Of a stretch of DNA of 64,000 nt, positions 16,835 through 25,293 are shown in pieces; position 1 is the stretch's first letter; every line of letters begins with the position of its first letter. Position numbers and translations under genes: made by a program. The stretch comes from Acidovorax sp. GBBC 1281 (lineage in GTDB: Bacteria; Pseudomonadota; Gammaproteobacteria; Burkholderiales; Burkholderiaceae_C): contig NZ_CP097269.1 in assembly GCF_028473645.1 (NCBI RefSeq), forward strand, positions 3,552,001 through 3,616,000. The letters run 5' to 3'. The notes under the pieces are model-generated. The model was not told where the DNA came from. It made no database searches and worked only from the letters and a program-made list of their open reading frames with translations.

Positions 16835-18539
16835 GATTTCCCCGCAGGACATGGCGTCGCGGCTGCTGCAGGACCGGTTCACCCGCACCGGGCCTGTGGC
16901 AGACGCATTGACGGACCCGATCGCCGATACGCCGATGATCGTGACACTGGACGAGCTGCGCCCCTACGAGCTCGATCCCCGGATCACGCGCAATCCGCTG
17001 TACGACGACATCCTGTCATCGATCCGCGAGCGTGGTCTGGACACACCGCCGCCGATCACCCGCCGACCCGGCGCGACCCACTACATCATCCGCAACGGCG
17101 GCAATACCCGCTTGGCGGTCCTGCGGGAGTTGTGGGCACAGACCAAGGACGAGCGGTTCTTTCGCATCGGTTGCCTCTTTCGCCCCTGGCCCCAGCGCGG
17201 CGAGATCGTCGCGCTGACCGGCCACCTCGCGGAAAACGAACTCCATGGCGGCCTGTCTTTCATCGAGCGGGCACTCGGCATCGAGAAGGTTCGGGAGCTC
17301 TATGAAGAAGAGGATGGCAAGCCGCTGTCGCAATCGGAACTGGCGCGGCGGCTGAAATCAGATGGCTATCCGGTTCCCCAACCCCACATCAGCCGCATGC
17401 AGGAGGCGATCCAGTATCTGCTGCCTGCCATTCCGAATGTCCTCTACGGCGGTCTGGGTCGGCACCAGGTCGAACAACTCACGGCGCTGCGCAGGACGGG
17501 AACGAAGATTTGGGAAGTGCGTGCGGCATCGAGGCGGCTCGACCTGGATTTTCCGACGCTGTTCCAGGATGTGCTGTCGGTCTTCGACGCGAGCCCAGGC
17601 CAATTCAACGTGCAGCGCGTGCAGGACGAACTGGTGGGACAGATGGCCGATCTGCTGGGCGAGAAGTACGATACGCTCGCCTTCGATATCACGGCCTCGG
17701 ACAAGCGCTGGCAGTTGCTCAGCAGTGAACCGGGCAGCGTGCCGGCCATCCCCGCGATGCCGGCCCCGCCCGAGCTGCCCCCTCCCCCACGCCCATCGCC
17801 TGCGACATCTCCCATCGCAGCGCTGCCTGCGCCCCGCACGGAACCATCGACCGACCCTTCCGAGGCGGTATCGCCACCGGAACCGCTCACAGTTCAAGCG
17901 CGCAACGGCGCTTTCGACGAGGTGGACGATCATGCAGCGCGGGTGCGTGGGCATGTGGTTTCCCCGGCACCGACGTCCGATCGATTGCAGTCCATCCAGC
18001 GCCTGGTGGCCGACCACCTTGGCGAGGCACCGCCGGACTTCGAGAGCAATGTGCTCCAAGCCATTCCGGTGCAGGCGGGTGGCCTCTATCCGGTGAGCGA
18101 CATCTGGTACATCGATCCGGGCCTGGACACGCCGGAACGGCTGAGAACCCTCATCGCGCAACTGGCGCTGGAAATCGCCGACGAGGCGGAACTGTCCGCT
18201 GAAATCCTTCCCAGCGAAGACGGTATCGGCTTCCATTGCGCCCAGGACAGCGAATCGATCGGCGCGCGCGCCAGTGCGCCCTTCCCGCGCACGATCCTCT
18301 CGCTCCTGCATGCCCTGAGCGCACCGTTTGAGCACGCACGGTTTGTTGCCCCGCACATCGACACGGTGCATCTGGCAAACCATCTCGGCCCCCTGCTGCA
18401 GGGGCCGGGCCTCAAGGTACAGTTTCCGCGATTGAGCGACAACGGCCTGGTGAAACTGTTTCGGCTGGTGCGCCTGGCGCGGCGGCTGCTGGACATCGAA
18501 GCCTCCCTGCATGGCGACAGCGCCATGCCGTCCCCGTAG
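16827..18539 (+). CDS. parB: ParB-family partition/regulatory protein of the ICE
   Basis: 570 aa from ATG 16827. The N-terminal ParB/Srx nuclease-like domain (about 30-150) includes RPYELDPRITRNPLYDDIL, TPPPITRRPG, IIRNGGNTRLAVLRELW and GHLAENELHGGLSFIERA. A helix-turn-helix region follows (SELARRLKSDGYPVPQPHIS), then a Pro-rich linker (about 310-360) and an ICE-specific C-terminal domain. It matches the Shi/ParB-like protein encoded next to parA in ICEclc-class elements. The likely role is centromere-like binding with ParA. Confidence 0.9.
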   Translation: MAEISPQDMASRLLQDRFTRTGPVADALTDPIADTPMIVTLDELRPYELDPRITRNPLYDDILSSIRERGLDTPPPITRRPGATHYIIRNGGNTRLAVLRELWAQTKDERFFRIGCLFRPWPQRGEIVALTGHLAENELHGGLSFIERALGIEKVRELYEEEDGKPLSQSELARRLKSDGYPVPQPHISRMQEAIQYLLPAIPNVLYGGLGRHQVEQLTALRRTGTKIWEVRAASRRLDLDFPTLFQDVLSVFDASPGQFNVQRVQDELVGQMADLLGEKYDTLAFDITASDKRWQLLSSEPGSVPAIPAMPAPPELPPPPRPSPATSPIAALPAPRTEPSTDPSEAVSPPEPLTVQARNGAFDEVDDHAARVRGHVVSPAPTSDRLQSIQRLVADHLGEAPPDFESNVLQAIPVQAGGLYPVSDIWYIDPGLDTPERLRTLIAQLALEIADEAELSAEILPSEDGIGFHCAQDSESIGARASAPFPRTILSLLHALSAPFEHARFVAPHIDTVHLANHLGPLLQGPGLKVQFPRLSDNGLVKLFRLVRLARRLLDIEASLHGDSAMPSP

Positions 18540-18550
18540 GACGGCCCGCG

Positions 18551-19111
18551 ATGTCCGGTCCGCATCCGCTGAACCAGGCCGTGATTGCACAGGCCCTGCA
18601 CGACCTTCGCAACGGCCAGCTGCGCAGAGCCAAATCCATGGGCTTCGATGACCAGGACCTTGATGCCCTGAAACACCCGGCCATGGCGAGCGTGCTGGCG
18701 AATGCAACGGTGTCTTGGTGTTCGGTCGAGGTCAACCGCGATGTGCTGCGCCGCCTGCTGCATCAGGTGAACGACGTGGCCAAGGAGATCGAGGCGGTGG
18801 ACCGGATGCTACGCCTGGGTGCCAGTACCGAGATGATCAGCAAGTTCTACGGATTGACGCATCAGGAGGTCGCGCTGCGCAGATCGGTGATCGGCTTGCC
18901 CAAGCGCAAGGGTCGGTATCCGGTTCTGACGGAACAGCAGGACGCACAGCTGTGGGAATCCTGGTCGGACCTCATCAAGGAGCGGGGCATCGCGCTGAAC
19001 AACGACACGGCCATGCTCGCCATCGCGGCGGATTTTTCGGAATCCACGGGGGTGCCGGTCTCGGTGATCTGGAGCGCCATTCGCGGATGGATCGATGAAG
19101 GGCTGGTTTGA
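18551..19111 (+). CDS. DUF2857 family ICE protein
   Basis: 186 aa, 11 bp after parB. The sequence (LNQAVIAQALHDLRNGQLRR, LGASTEMISKFYGLTHQEV, LRRSVIGLPKRKGRYPVLTE) is that of DUF2857 proteins found at this operon position in ICEclc/PAGI-2/SPI-7 elements. The family has a helix-turn-helix-like central part similar to FlhC-type regulators, so a DNA-binding role in control of the ICE is plausible but unproven here. Its stop overlaps the region of the next start. Confidence 0.85.
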   Translation: MSGPHPLNQAVIAQALHDLRNGQLRRAKSMGFDDQDLDALKHPAMASVLANATVSWCSVEVNRDVLRRLLHQVNDVAKEIEAVDRMLRLGASTEMISKFYGLTHQEVALRRSVIGLPKRKGRYPVLTEQQDAQLWESWSDLIKERGIALNNDTAMLAIAADFSESTGVPVSVIWSAIRGWIDEGLV

Positions 19112-19113
19112 AC

Positions 19114-20310
19114 ATGACAGCACCGCGCAGACCAGGCGGGCCGGTCCTGCTGGGAGAACTGCTCGACCAGGCGCTGCAGCGGATGCAAGTCGAACCCGCA
19201 ACCCCGCCGGAAAAAGCCGCGCCAGCCCTGCCCCCATCCGATGGCTTCATTTTCAGCGGCAATCGCCATGACAGCGTGCCGAGGGCGCTGCTGCTGGACC
19301 GGCGTCTCACGCCCCTGGAGCGCAATGCCTGGCAGGTGTTTCGCCTGCTGCTCAACGACGATGGCATCACGGCCTTTCCGACCTATGACCAACTGTGCCC
19401 TTATCTGGCCTCCATGCCCTGCGCTGCCAAGGCATCGCATGAGACCGTTGCACGCGCGCTGACCCTCTTGCGCCTGACCCGCTGGGTCAGCCTGGTCCGG
19501 CGGCGGCGCGATGCCAGGACCGGGCGAATGCTGGGCAATCTCTACGTCCTTCACGACGAACCGCTCACGCCCTATGAAGGCATCCAGCTCGACCCCGACT
19601 ACCTGGGGCTGGTCAGCCATGCGCTCGATCACGCCAGCAAGTCCATCCAGCGGGTCGGCGAGCACACGCTCAAGGAGATGGCCGAGGACCCGATGCTCAA
19701 CGGGCGGATACTGCCGAGCCGTCTGCAGGTGCTGACCCAACGCCTCGCCGCCCAGGGGTGGGGGGAGACGATCGGTTATCCACAGGCTGGGGACAGTCAC
19801 GATTCCGAAGACGGGTCGAGCGGCCTTCTTCGGAATCGGAAACCACCGGGTTCGGATTCCGAAGTGGGTCAAAAAGCCCGCCAAACCGGCACGCTTCGGA
19901 ATCCGAACGAGGACCGTACTGTACGTAAAGAAGAGATAGAAAAAGAAATACGTACAGTACCCCGCACGCGAGGCGCCCTGCTCCTGCCCGAGCGCTTCAA
20001 GGCCCTGAAGTCGGAACAGCAGAACGGGGCGCTCGCCGCCCTGCAGTCGGTCGATCCCGCGTTGCACCAGGCCGTGCTGGATGAGTGGGATGCACGCTGC
20101 CGCGAAAGCACGGTGCGCAATCCCGCAGGCTATCTCTTTGCCCTCATCCAGCGCGCGTTGCGCGGGGATTTCAAAGCCTGGGCCGCATCGAAGGCACCTC
20201 CCGCCGCCACCGCTCCCACCGCGGCCGAGCCGGCCCCGTCCCGCCCGGCAGACCCGGAGGTGGCACGGGCGCACATCGCCAAGATCCGGGCCCTGCTGCG
20301 GATGCCGTGA
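19114..20310 (+). CDS. STY4528-family pathogenicity-island replication protein
   Basis: 398 aa from ATG 19114 (a TTG at 19108 is possible). Residues 40-190 (DSVPRALLLDRRLTPLERNA then WQVFRLL, ASHETVARALTLLRLTRWVS) form a winged-helix domain like that of plasmid replication initiators. The middle is Ser/Gly/Asp-rich, and the C-terminus (FKALKSEQQNGALAALQSVD) has an IncFII RepA/RepC-like helix. This is the family annotated as island replication protein STY4528 after the Salmonella SPI-7 gene. It probably supports transient replication of the excised ICE. Confidence 0.85.
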   Translation: MTAPRRPGGPVLLGELLDQALQRMQVEPATPPEKAAPALPPSDGFIFSGNRHDSVPRALLLDRRLTPLERNAWQVFRLLLNDDGITAFPTYDQLCPYLASMPCAAKASHETVARALTLLRLTRWVSLVRRRRDARTGRMLGNLYVLHDEPLTPYEGIQLDPDYLGLVSHALDHASKSIQRVGEHTLKEMAEDPMLNGRILPSRLQVLTQRLAAQGWGETIGYPQAGDSHDSEDGSSGLLRNRKPPGSDSEVGQKARQTGTLRNPNEDRTVRKEEIEKEIRTVPRTRGALLLPERFKALKSEQQNGALAALQSVDPALHQAVLDEWDARCRESTVRNPAGYLFALIQRALRGDFKAWAASKAPPAATAPTAAEPAPSRPADPEVARAHIAKIRALLRMP

Positions 20311-20717
20311 CGCGGTGCAGTCTTGAGGTTCGCAATCGCACGCTGGATCGTCCACTGGGTTCCATGCTGGGCTATACCCCGGGTATAACCCGGCGCGCCA
20401 CCCTCCATCGACGGCGGGGCATGCGCCCACATCGGCGGACTGATCGAGCGGCGCGCGCTTTGCGGCGCGCACCCTGTCGCGAGACCTTTAGCGCTCCACG
20501 CGCCTGTGCCGGCGTCCACCGAAGGCCAGGCTCGCCTATACCCTGGGTATAGCGCGACATGCAGCCTTCCTGGCTGGAGGATCAATGACGCTCGGGAGGC
20601 CGTCGCCCCTGTGCATGCGGGCACAAACAGGCGTTCGAGGGATGCGGTTTGATCACTGACGGCCTTCCCGCGCTCGCAGATGCTGAAACCTCGTCTCCAC
20701 CAACGAGGGTTGCCACC
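20311..20717. promoter_or_regulatory. Non-coding block with two identical palindromes (candidate operator or origin)
   Basis: 407 bp with no gene. Two 15-bp palindromes, TATACCCCGGGTATA (20373-20387) and TATACCCTGGGTATA (20537-20551), differ only in the middle base and are 164 bp apart start to start. Between them GGCGCGC and GCGCGC arms can pair (about 20450-20470). The position, after the replication protein gene and before the TIGR03761-ssb-topB DNA-processing genes, fits an operator for a dimeric ICE regulator or a replication/transfer origin. No third copy was noticed elsewhere. Confidence 0.6.
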
Positions 20718-21536
20718 ATGTCCAACGAAACGGAACCATTGCAGTTGAACCTGGGGTCGCTGCGCAGTGCGATGTCGCTGACGCTGCACACCCACCACGC
20801 CTCGCGCATCTGGCATGGCCGGGCCGCCGCGGAAGGCAAGCCCGGCATCATCGGCCTCAACGGCTTCGTCGGCATCATGAACAAGTTGAAGCGTGGATCG
20901 GAACAGGACGATCCTTATTCCGACTGGTGGATGCTTCGGATCGAGGACAAGCTCAACGCCACCAAGGAACAGTTGCAGACCCTGCGCGAACAGGTGGACC
21001 GTGCCTTGGCCGACGTTCCACCCGCCCTGAGCCTGGGTGAGAACCTCAACGTCCAGCCCGTCAAGCTGCCGCTGTTCGTCGCCTCGCAGTTGGGCTTCAT
21101 GGCGGTCTATTTGTTGGCGGACTACGACGATCTGGCACGCCGCCTGATCCTGGCCCACCACACCGCGCTGATCGATCGCGGGACATTGGAACGCTGGCTC
21201 AACGAAGGCGCCCACGCCTTGCGCAGCCTGTTTTCGCTGGCACAGCAATACCGATACTCCGGGACGACCCGCAACGACTTCTCCACCGGCAACGCCGCCG
21301 CGCGCGTGGCGCGGGAAAAATTCGGCGATCTGCCGCAGGACATTCTGGACGGCTCGCGCCGTTCGCGCTTCGCCCCACCCCCCGTGCGACGGTCCGCACC
21401 AGCGTCTGCCACCACGCGCTCCCGTGAACCGCAAGAGGCACCGATCATGGATGCCAATGCAGCGCCCGCCGACACCGACGCGACTTCTCAGGACGAGGAC
21501 GCCCCCTCCGACAGCGACGGAGAGGAGCCGGCATGA
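20718..21536 (+). CDS. PFL_4669/TIGR03761 family ICE protein
   Basis: 272 aa from ATG 20718 (MSNETEPLQLNLGSLRSAMS). It has the family's features: HTHHASRIWHGR, GIIGLNGFVGIMNKL, DDPYSDWWMLRIEDKL and an Asp/Glu-rich C-terminal tail. It is found immediately before DUF3158 and ssb in ICEclc-class elements and is presumed to act in DNA processing or replication of the element; the exact activity is unknown. Its last codons overlap the start of DUF3158 (ATGA). Confidence 0.9.
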   Translation: MSNETEPLQLNLGSLRSAMSLTLHTHHASRIWHGRAAAEGKPGIIGLNGFVGIMNKLKRGSEQDDPYSDWWMLRIEDKLNATKEQLQTLREQVDRALADVPPALSLGENLNVQPVKLPLFVASQLGFMAVYLLADYDDLARRLILAHHTALIDRGTLERWLNEGAHALRSLFSLAQQYRYSGTTRNDFSTGNAAARVAREKFGDLPQDILDGSRRSRFAPPPVRRSAPASATTRSREPQEAPIMDANAAPADTDATSQDEDAPSDSDGEEPA

Positions 21537-22051
21537 GCGCGCTGCATCGCTTTGTGCCACTGGAACAGCCCGCCTTCCAGTCGCTGGAACATGCGGCCTA
21601 CCTAAAAGGCCTTTTAAGACCCTTTAAAGGTAAGGGGGCGCTGGAGGACTGGGCCAGCCATTGCGGTGGTCTGCGCGACAGCCTCGTTGCGCTGGCCGAG
21701 CGCCGTTTGCTGCCACAGGTGCAAGGCTTTCCGTTCGATCGGCTGGCCGCCCATCTGGCCCCGCAGAACACCGGGGCCGGCACGACGTTCCTGCGCTGGC
21801 GCAACGCCGACCGCTCCCGGATGGGGGTTGCATTGTGGGAGGGACTGCTTGCCGATCCCGCGATGCCTGCCGCGCTGATCGATGACCTGTACGCCATCGA
21901 GGTTCAGCGCATCGTGCTGAACATGCAGGTCAGCCTCACCCACAGCATCGCGCGGCAGGCCACCGACTGCGCTCGCAAGGTGGCCCACGCCGACACGATC
22001 TACCAGTGGCGCATCCGCGCCATCGCCCACCCCGAGGAGTCACACCCATGA
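21533..22051 (+). CDS. DUF3158 family ICE protein
   Basis: 172 aa, ATGA-coupled to the genes on both sides. DUF3158 features include FQSLEHAAYLKGLLRPFKGK, GLRDSLVALAERRLLPQVQG, TTFLRWRNADRSRMGVALWE and a C-terminal helix with RIVLNMQVSLTHSIARQ. It is always found with TIGR03761 and ssb in this element family. Function is unknown; close coupling suggests a common DNA-maintenance complex. Confidence 0.88.
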   Translation: MSALHRFVPLEQPAFQSLEHAAYLKGLLRPFKGKGALEDWASHCGGLRDSLVALAERRLLPQVQGFPFDRLAAHLAPQNTGAGTTFLRWRNADRSRMGVALWEGLLADPAMPAALIDDLYAIEVQRIVLNMQVSLTHSIARQATDCARKVAHADTIYQWRIRAIAHPEESHP

Positions 22052-22446
22052 GCACGCATTTCCATGGCGAGGGCAATATCGGCTCTGCGCCCGAGTACGA
22101 CGAGTACCCCAACGGCAACGAGGAGCCGCGCCGGGTCCTGCGCCTGAACGTGTATTTCGACAACCCGATTCCGGGCAAGGACGGCTACGAGGACCGTGGC
22201 GGTTTCTGGAGGCCGGTCGAATGGTGGCACCGCGATGCCGAACACTGGGTTCACCTGTTCCAGAAAGGCATGCGCATCGCCGTCAACGGGCGTGAGGAAC
22301 GCAACGACTGGACCGATGAGGACAACAACCCGCGCACGACCTATCGCATCAACGCCCGAACGGTAGGCATCCTGCCCTACCGCATCGAGTCGGTGACCCT
22401 CAGCGCCCGGCCATCGGGACACGAGACGGAACCGCAGGCCGATTGA
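22048..22446 (+). CDS. ssb: Single-stranded DNA-binding protein
   Basis: 132 aa from ATG 22048, overlapping the DUF3158 stop. It carries an OB-fold of the ICE-type SSB: FHGEGNIGSAPEYDEYPNG, RRVLRLNVYFDNPIP, RGGFWRPVEWWHRDAEHWVH and VNGREERNDW. The tail lacks the acidic DDDIPF tip of chromosomal SSB. It coats single-stranded ICE DNA during transfer and rolling-circle replication. In ICEclc the element-encoded ssb is needed for replication of the excised form. Confidence 0.92.
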   Translation: MSTHFHGEGNIGSAPEYDEYPNGNEEPRRVLRLNVYFDNPIPGKDGYEDRGGFWRPVEWWHRDAEHWVHLFQKGMRIAVNGREERNDWTDEDNNPRTTYRINARTVGILPYRIESVTLSARPSGHETEPQAD

Positions 22447-22724
22447 ACGGGGTCTGCGAGGGCGGCTGCCGCAACCGTTATCCGCCCTCCATGCGCCAGA
22501 CGTCGGCGATGCCTCAACGATTGCGGCCTGCGCCAGCGGCGGTCGTCCGGACAGATGCGCCAGCTTGTCTATCCGACCATCGGCGAACCCAACCCGCTCC
22601 CCTTGCCGCAGCCGCCCAACAAGCGGGGCGCGGTCGGCTTCCGCTTCTTTGCTGCCAGCGACAGCCAGTGTGGACATGCTGGTGTCCTATTCAACGAACG
22701 CCACGCCATTTCCGGGGAGGCTCC

Positions 22725-24749
22725 ATGGCTTTGTATCTTTGCGAAAAGCACTCGCAGGCCAAGGACATCGCCCGGGTACTGGGTGCCACCCGGCGCGGCG
22801 ACGGCTGCTACATCGGTCCCCGCGACACCGTCACCTGGTGCATCGGCCATCTGCTGGAGGCAGCGCCGCCCGAAGCCTACGGCGATCAGTACAAACGCTG
22901 GTCCATCGAGCAGCTTCCGATTGTTCCAACGCGCTGGCGCAGCGAGGTCAAGGCATCCACGGCCAAGCAATACAAGGCGGTCCAGCAATTGATCGCTCGG
23001 GCCACCGATCTGGTCATTGCCACGGACGCCGACCGGGAGGGCGAGATGATCGCCCGCGAAATCATCGATCGGTGCGGCTACCGGGGTCCCATCCAGAGGC
23101 TGTGGCTGTCGGCCCTGAATGACGCATCCATCCGCAAGGCACTGGGCGCGCTCAAGCCCTCTGGCGAAACGCTGCCGCTGTATCACGCGGCCCTGGCGCG
23201 ATCGCGTGCGGACTGGCTGATCGGAATGAATTTGAGCCGCCTGTTCACCCTGCTCGGCCAACAGGCCGGCTACCAGGGCGTGCTGTCGGTCGGCCGCGTT
23301 CAAACGCCGACGTTGCGTCTGGTGGTGGACCGGGATCGCGAGATCGCGGGTTTCGTTTCCGTGCCCTACTGGGCCGTCGAAGTCCAACTGTCGCATGCCG
23401 GCCAGTCGTTCGCCGCGCACTGGGTGCCGCCCGATGGCAGTACCGATGCTGCGGGACGGTGCCTGCGGCCATCCTTGGCCAGAGAAGCCGCCGACCGCAT
23501 CCGGCAGGACCGTGGGGCGCTGGTGGTCTCGCTGGAGACCGAGCGAGTGAGCGAAGCGCCACCGCTGCCGTTCGACCTGGGAACACTTCAGGAGGTCTGC
23601 TCGCGCCAGTTGGGCCTGGACGTGCAGGACACGCTGGACATCGCACAGGCTCTGTACGAAACGCACAAGGCCACCACCTATCCCCGCTCCGATTCCGGCT
23701 ACCTTCCGGAGAGCATGCTCCCGGAAGTTCCGGCGGTACTCGACGCGGTGCTGGCGACCGATCCCGGCCTGCGGCCATTGATCGAACGCCTCGACCGCAC
23801 CCAGCGCTCACGCGCATGGAACGACAGCAAGGTCACGGCCCACCACGGCATCATTCCCACGTTGGAGCCAGCGAAACTTGCCGCCATGTCGGAAAAGGAA
23901 CGCGCGGTCTATGGCCTGATCCGCTCCCATTTCCTGGCGCAGTTCCTGCCCCACCACGAATTCGACAGGACGACCGCCCGGTTGTCCGCAGGCAGCCAAT
24001 CCTTGCAGGCGACCGGCAAACAGATCGTCGTTCCCGGCTGGCGGATCGCGCTGCCCGGCCTTCCGGCGAACGGGGCCGACGACGCGGACGATGCACAGGG
24101 ACGGCGCAGCCAGGTCTTGCCACCGCTCGCGCAGGCAAGCCGTTGCAGCATCGAACAGGTCGATGTGAAGGCGCTCAAGACGCTGCCTCCCAAGCCCTAC
24201 ACGCAGGGCGAACTGGTCAAGGCGATGAAAGGGGTTGCCAAGCTGGTGACCGATCCGCGCCTCAAGCAGAAGCTGAAAGAGACCACGGGAATCGGCACCG
24301 AAGCAACCCGTTCCAGCATCATCAACGGCCTGCTCGGCCGAAACTATCTCCTCAAGAAGGGCCGTTCCATCCGCGCATCCGATGCTGCTTTCACACTGAT
24401 CGATGCCGTGCCCCCGGCCATCGCCGATCCCGGCACCACCGCGGTCTGGGAGCAGGCGCTGGACATGATCGAGACGGGGCAGCTGACCCTGGACGCCTTC
24501 ATCGACCGGCAATCGGCGTGGGTGGCGCAACTGGTGGAGCAGTACCGCAGCGCGAGCCTGTCCCTCCCCGTACCCCAAGGTCCCGCCTGTCCTCTCTGCG
24601 GCAGTCCCACGCGGCAACGCAACGGCAAGTCCGGTGCATTCTGGTCCTGCAGCCGGTATCCCGAATGCAAAGGCACGGCAGCGCTGGTTTCGCCCGGCGG
24701 CAAGCCTTCTGCCCCGCGCCAGCGCGGCCCCCGTTCCAAAGCGTCCTGA
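22725..24749 (+). CDS. topB: DNA topoisomerase III
   Basis: 674 aa from ATG 22725, which has GGGGAGG just upstream; earlier in-frame starts add unrelated residues. It has an N-terminal Toprim domain (MALYLCEKHSQAKDIARVLG, DADREGEMIAREIID), a type IA core with catalytic Tyr319 in TTYPRSDSGYL, GIGTEATRSSII, and a C-terminal zinc ribbon (CPLCGSP...CSRYPECKG). It decatenates single-stranded intermediates during ICE replication or transfer. The 278 bp before it are non-coding. Confidence 0.96.
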   Translation: MALYLCEKHSQAKDIARVLGATRRGDGCYIGPRDTVTWCIGHLLEAAPPEAYGDQYKRWSIEQLPIVPTRWRSEVKASTAKQYKAVQQLIARATDLVIATDADREGEMIAREIIDRCGYRGPIQRLWLSALNDASIRKALGALKPSGETLPLYHAALARSRADWLIGMNLSRLFTLLGQQAGYQGVLSVGRVQTPTLRLVVDRDREIAGFVSVPYWAVEVQLSHAGQSFAAHWVPPDGSTDAAGRCLRPSLAREAADRIRQDRGALVVSLETERVSEAPPLPFDLGTLQEVCSRQLGLDVQDTLDIAQALYETHKATTYPRSDSGYLPESMLPEVPAVLDAVLATDPGLRPLIERLDRTQRSRAWNDSKVTAHHGIIPTLEPAKLAAMSEKERAVYGLIRSHFLAQFLPHHEFDRTTARLSAGSQSLQATGKQIVVPGWRIALPGLPANGADDADDAQGRRSQVLPPLAQASRCSIEQVDVKALKTLPPKPYTQGELVKAMKGVAKLVTDPRLKQKLKETTGIGTEATRSSIINGLLGRNYLLKKGRSIRASDAAFTLIDAVPPAIADPGTTAVWEQALDMIETGQLTLDAFIDRQSAWVAQLVEQYRSASLSLPVPQGPACPLCGSPTRQRNGKSGAFWSCSRYPECKGTAALVSPGGKPSAPRQRGPRSKAS

Positions 24750-25293
24750 ACCCGTCACGTCGTGCCCCGGCCCGCGTTCCCTGCGGCCGTTGGGCGTGGC
24801 CCCGCATCACTGGCGGGGCACACCAAACATGCCCTCGCCTTCTGCAATGGCATGTGCCTCCCCGGCCGTTCGTGTGGCCGGGTGAGAGGAAGGCGTCTTT
24901 ATCGACCCCGCTCCCCGCGGACCTCTGTTCCGCTTTCTCCACGTTGCACCCGAAGGGTCTCCTGGCACCTCGCGCATGAGGTGCCCGGAGACCCTTCGGG
25001 ATCGACGGTGTTCGATGCCGGTGCCCGCCGGCGAAAAAACCGGGCTCCCTTTGTGCGCGGATGTGCGCCGAACGGTTCCGACCCCAGCCACGAAACGGGT
25101 CGGGTGCGATCGCTGACGCAACGGCAGGCTCTCCCGATGGCCACGCCCTGCAGCAGCCCACGGGTGGTTTCCTCTTCCCTCGCCGCGGCACCACGCCCGC
25201 GGCACCTCTGTCGCCTCGATCCCGACCGCAAGCAGTGCACCGGACCGCCGTACCAGCGGCGCAATCGCTGTGCCCACTCAAGGAGACCACCCC
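24750..25293 (+). promoter_or_regulatory. Highly structured 544-nt leader upstream of the cytosine methyltransferase
   Basis: No gene is visible. There is a series of strong hairpins: GTGGCCCCGC/GCGGGGCAC (about 24797-24822), CATGCC/GGCATG (about 24829-24855), CCCGGCC/GGCCGGG (about 24860-24883), an extended stem at 24949-25000, and CCGACCC/GGGTCGG (about 25079-25111). The 24949-25000 stem pairs 14 bp, one mismatch, then 8 bp around the loop GCGCAT, and has no T run, so it is not a simple terminator. The leader is much longer than a promoter needs, suggesting RNA-level control of the gene at 25294. Confidence 0.6.

Noticed and set aside
24949..25000. Rho-independent terminator after topB
   Set aside because: The stem is very stable but is 200 bp from the topB stop and is followed by ATCGACGG, not a T run.
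24750..25293. Sixth copy of the shared five-stem RNA leader upstream of the methyltransferase
   Set aside because: The hairpins there do not follow the P1-CATGCC-P2-P3-P4-P5-GATGC order, so it is treated as a separate structured leader.
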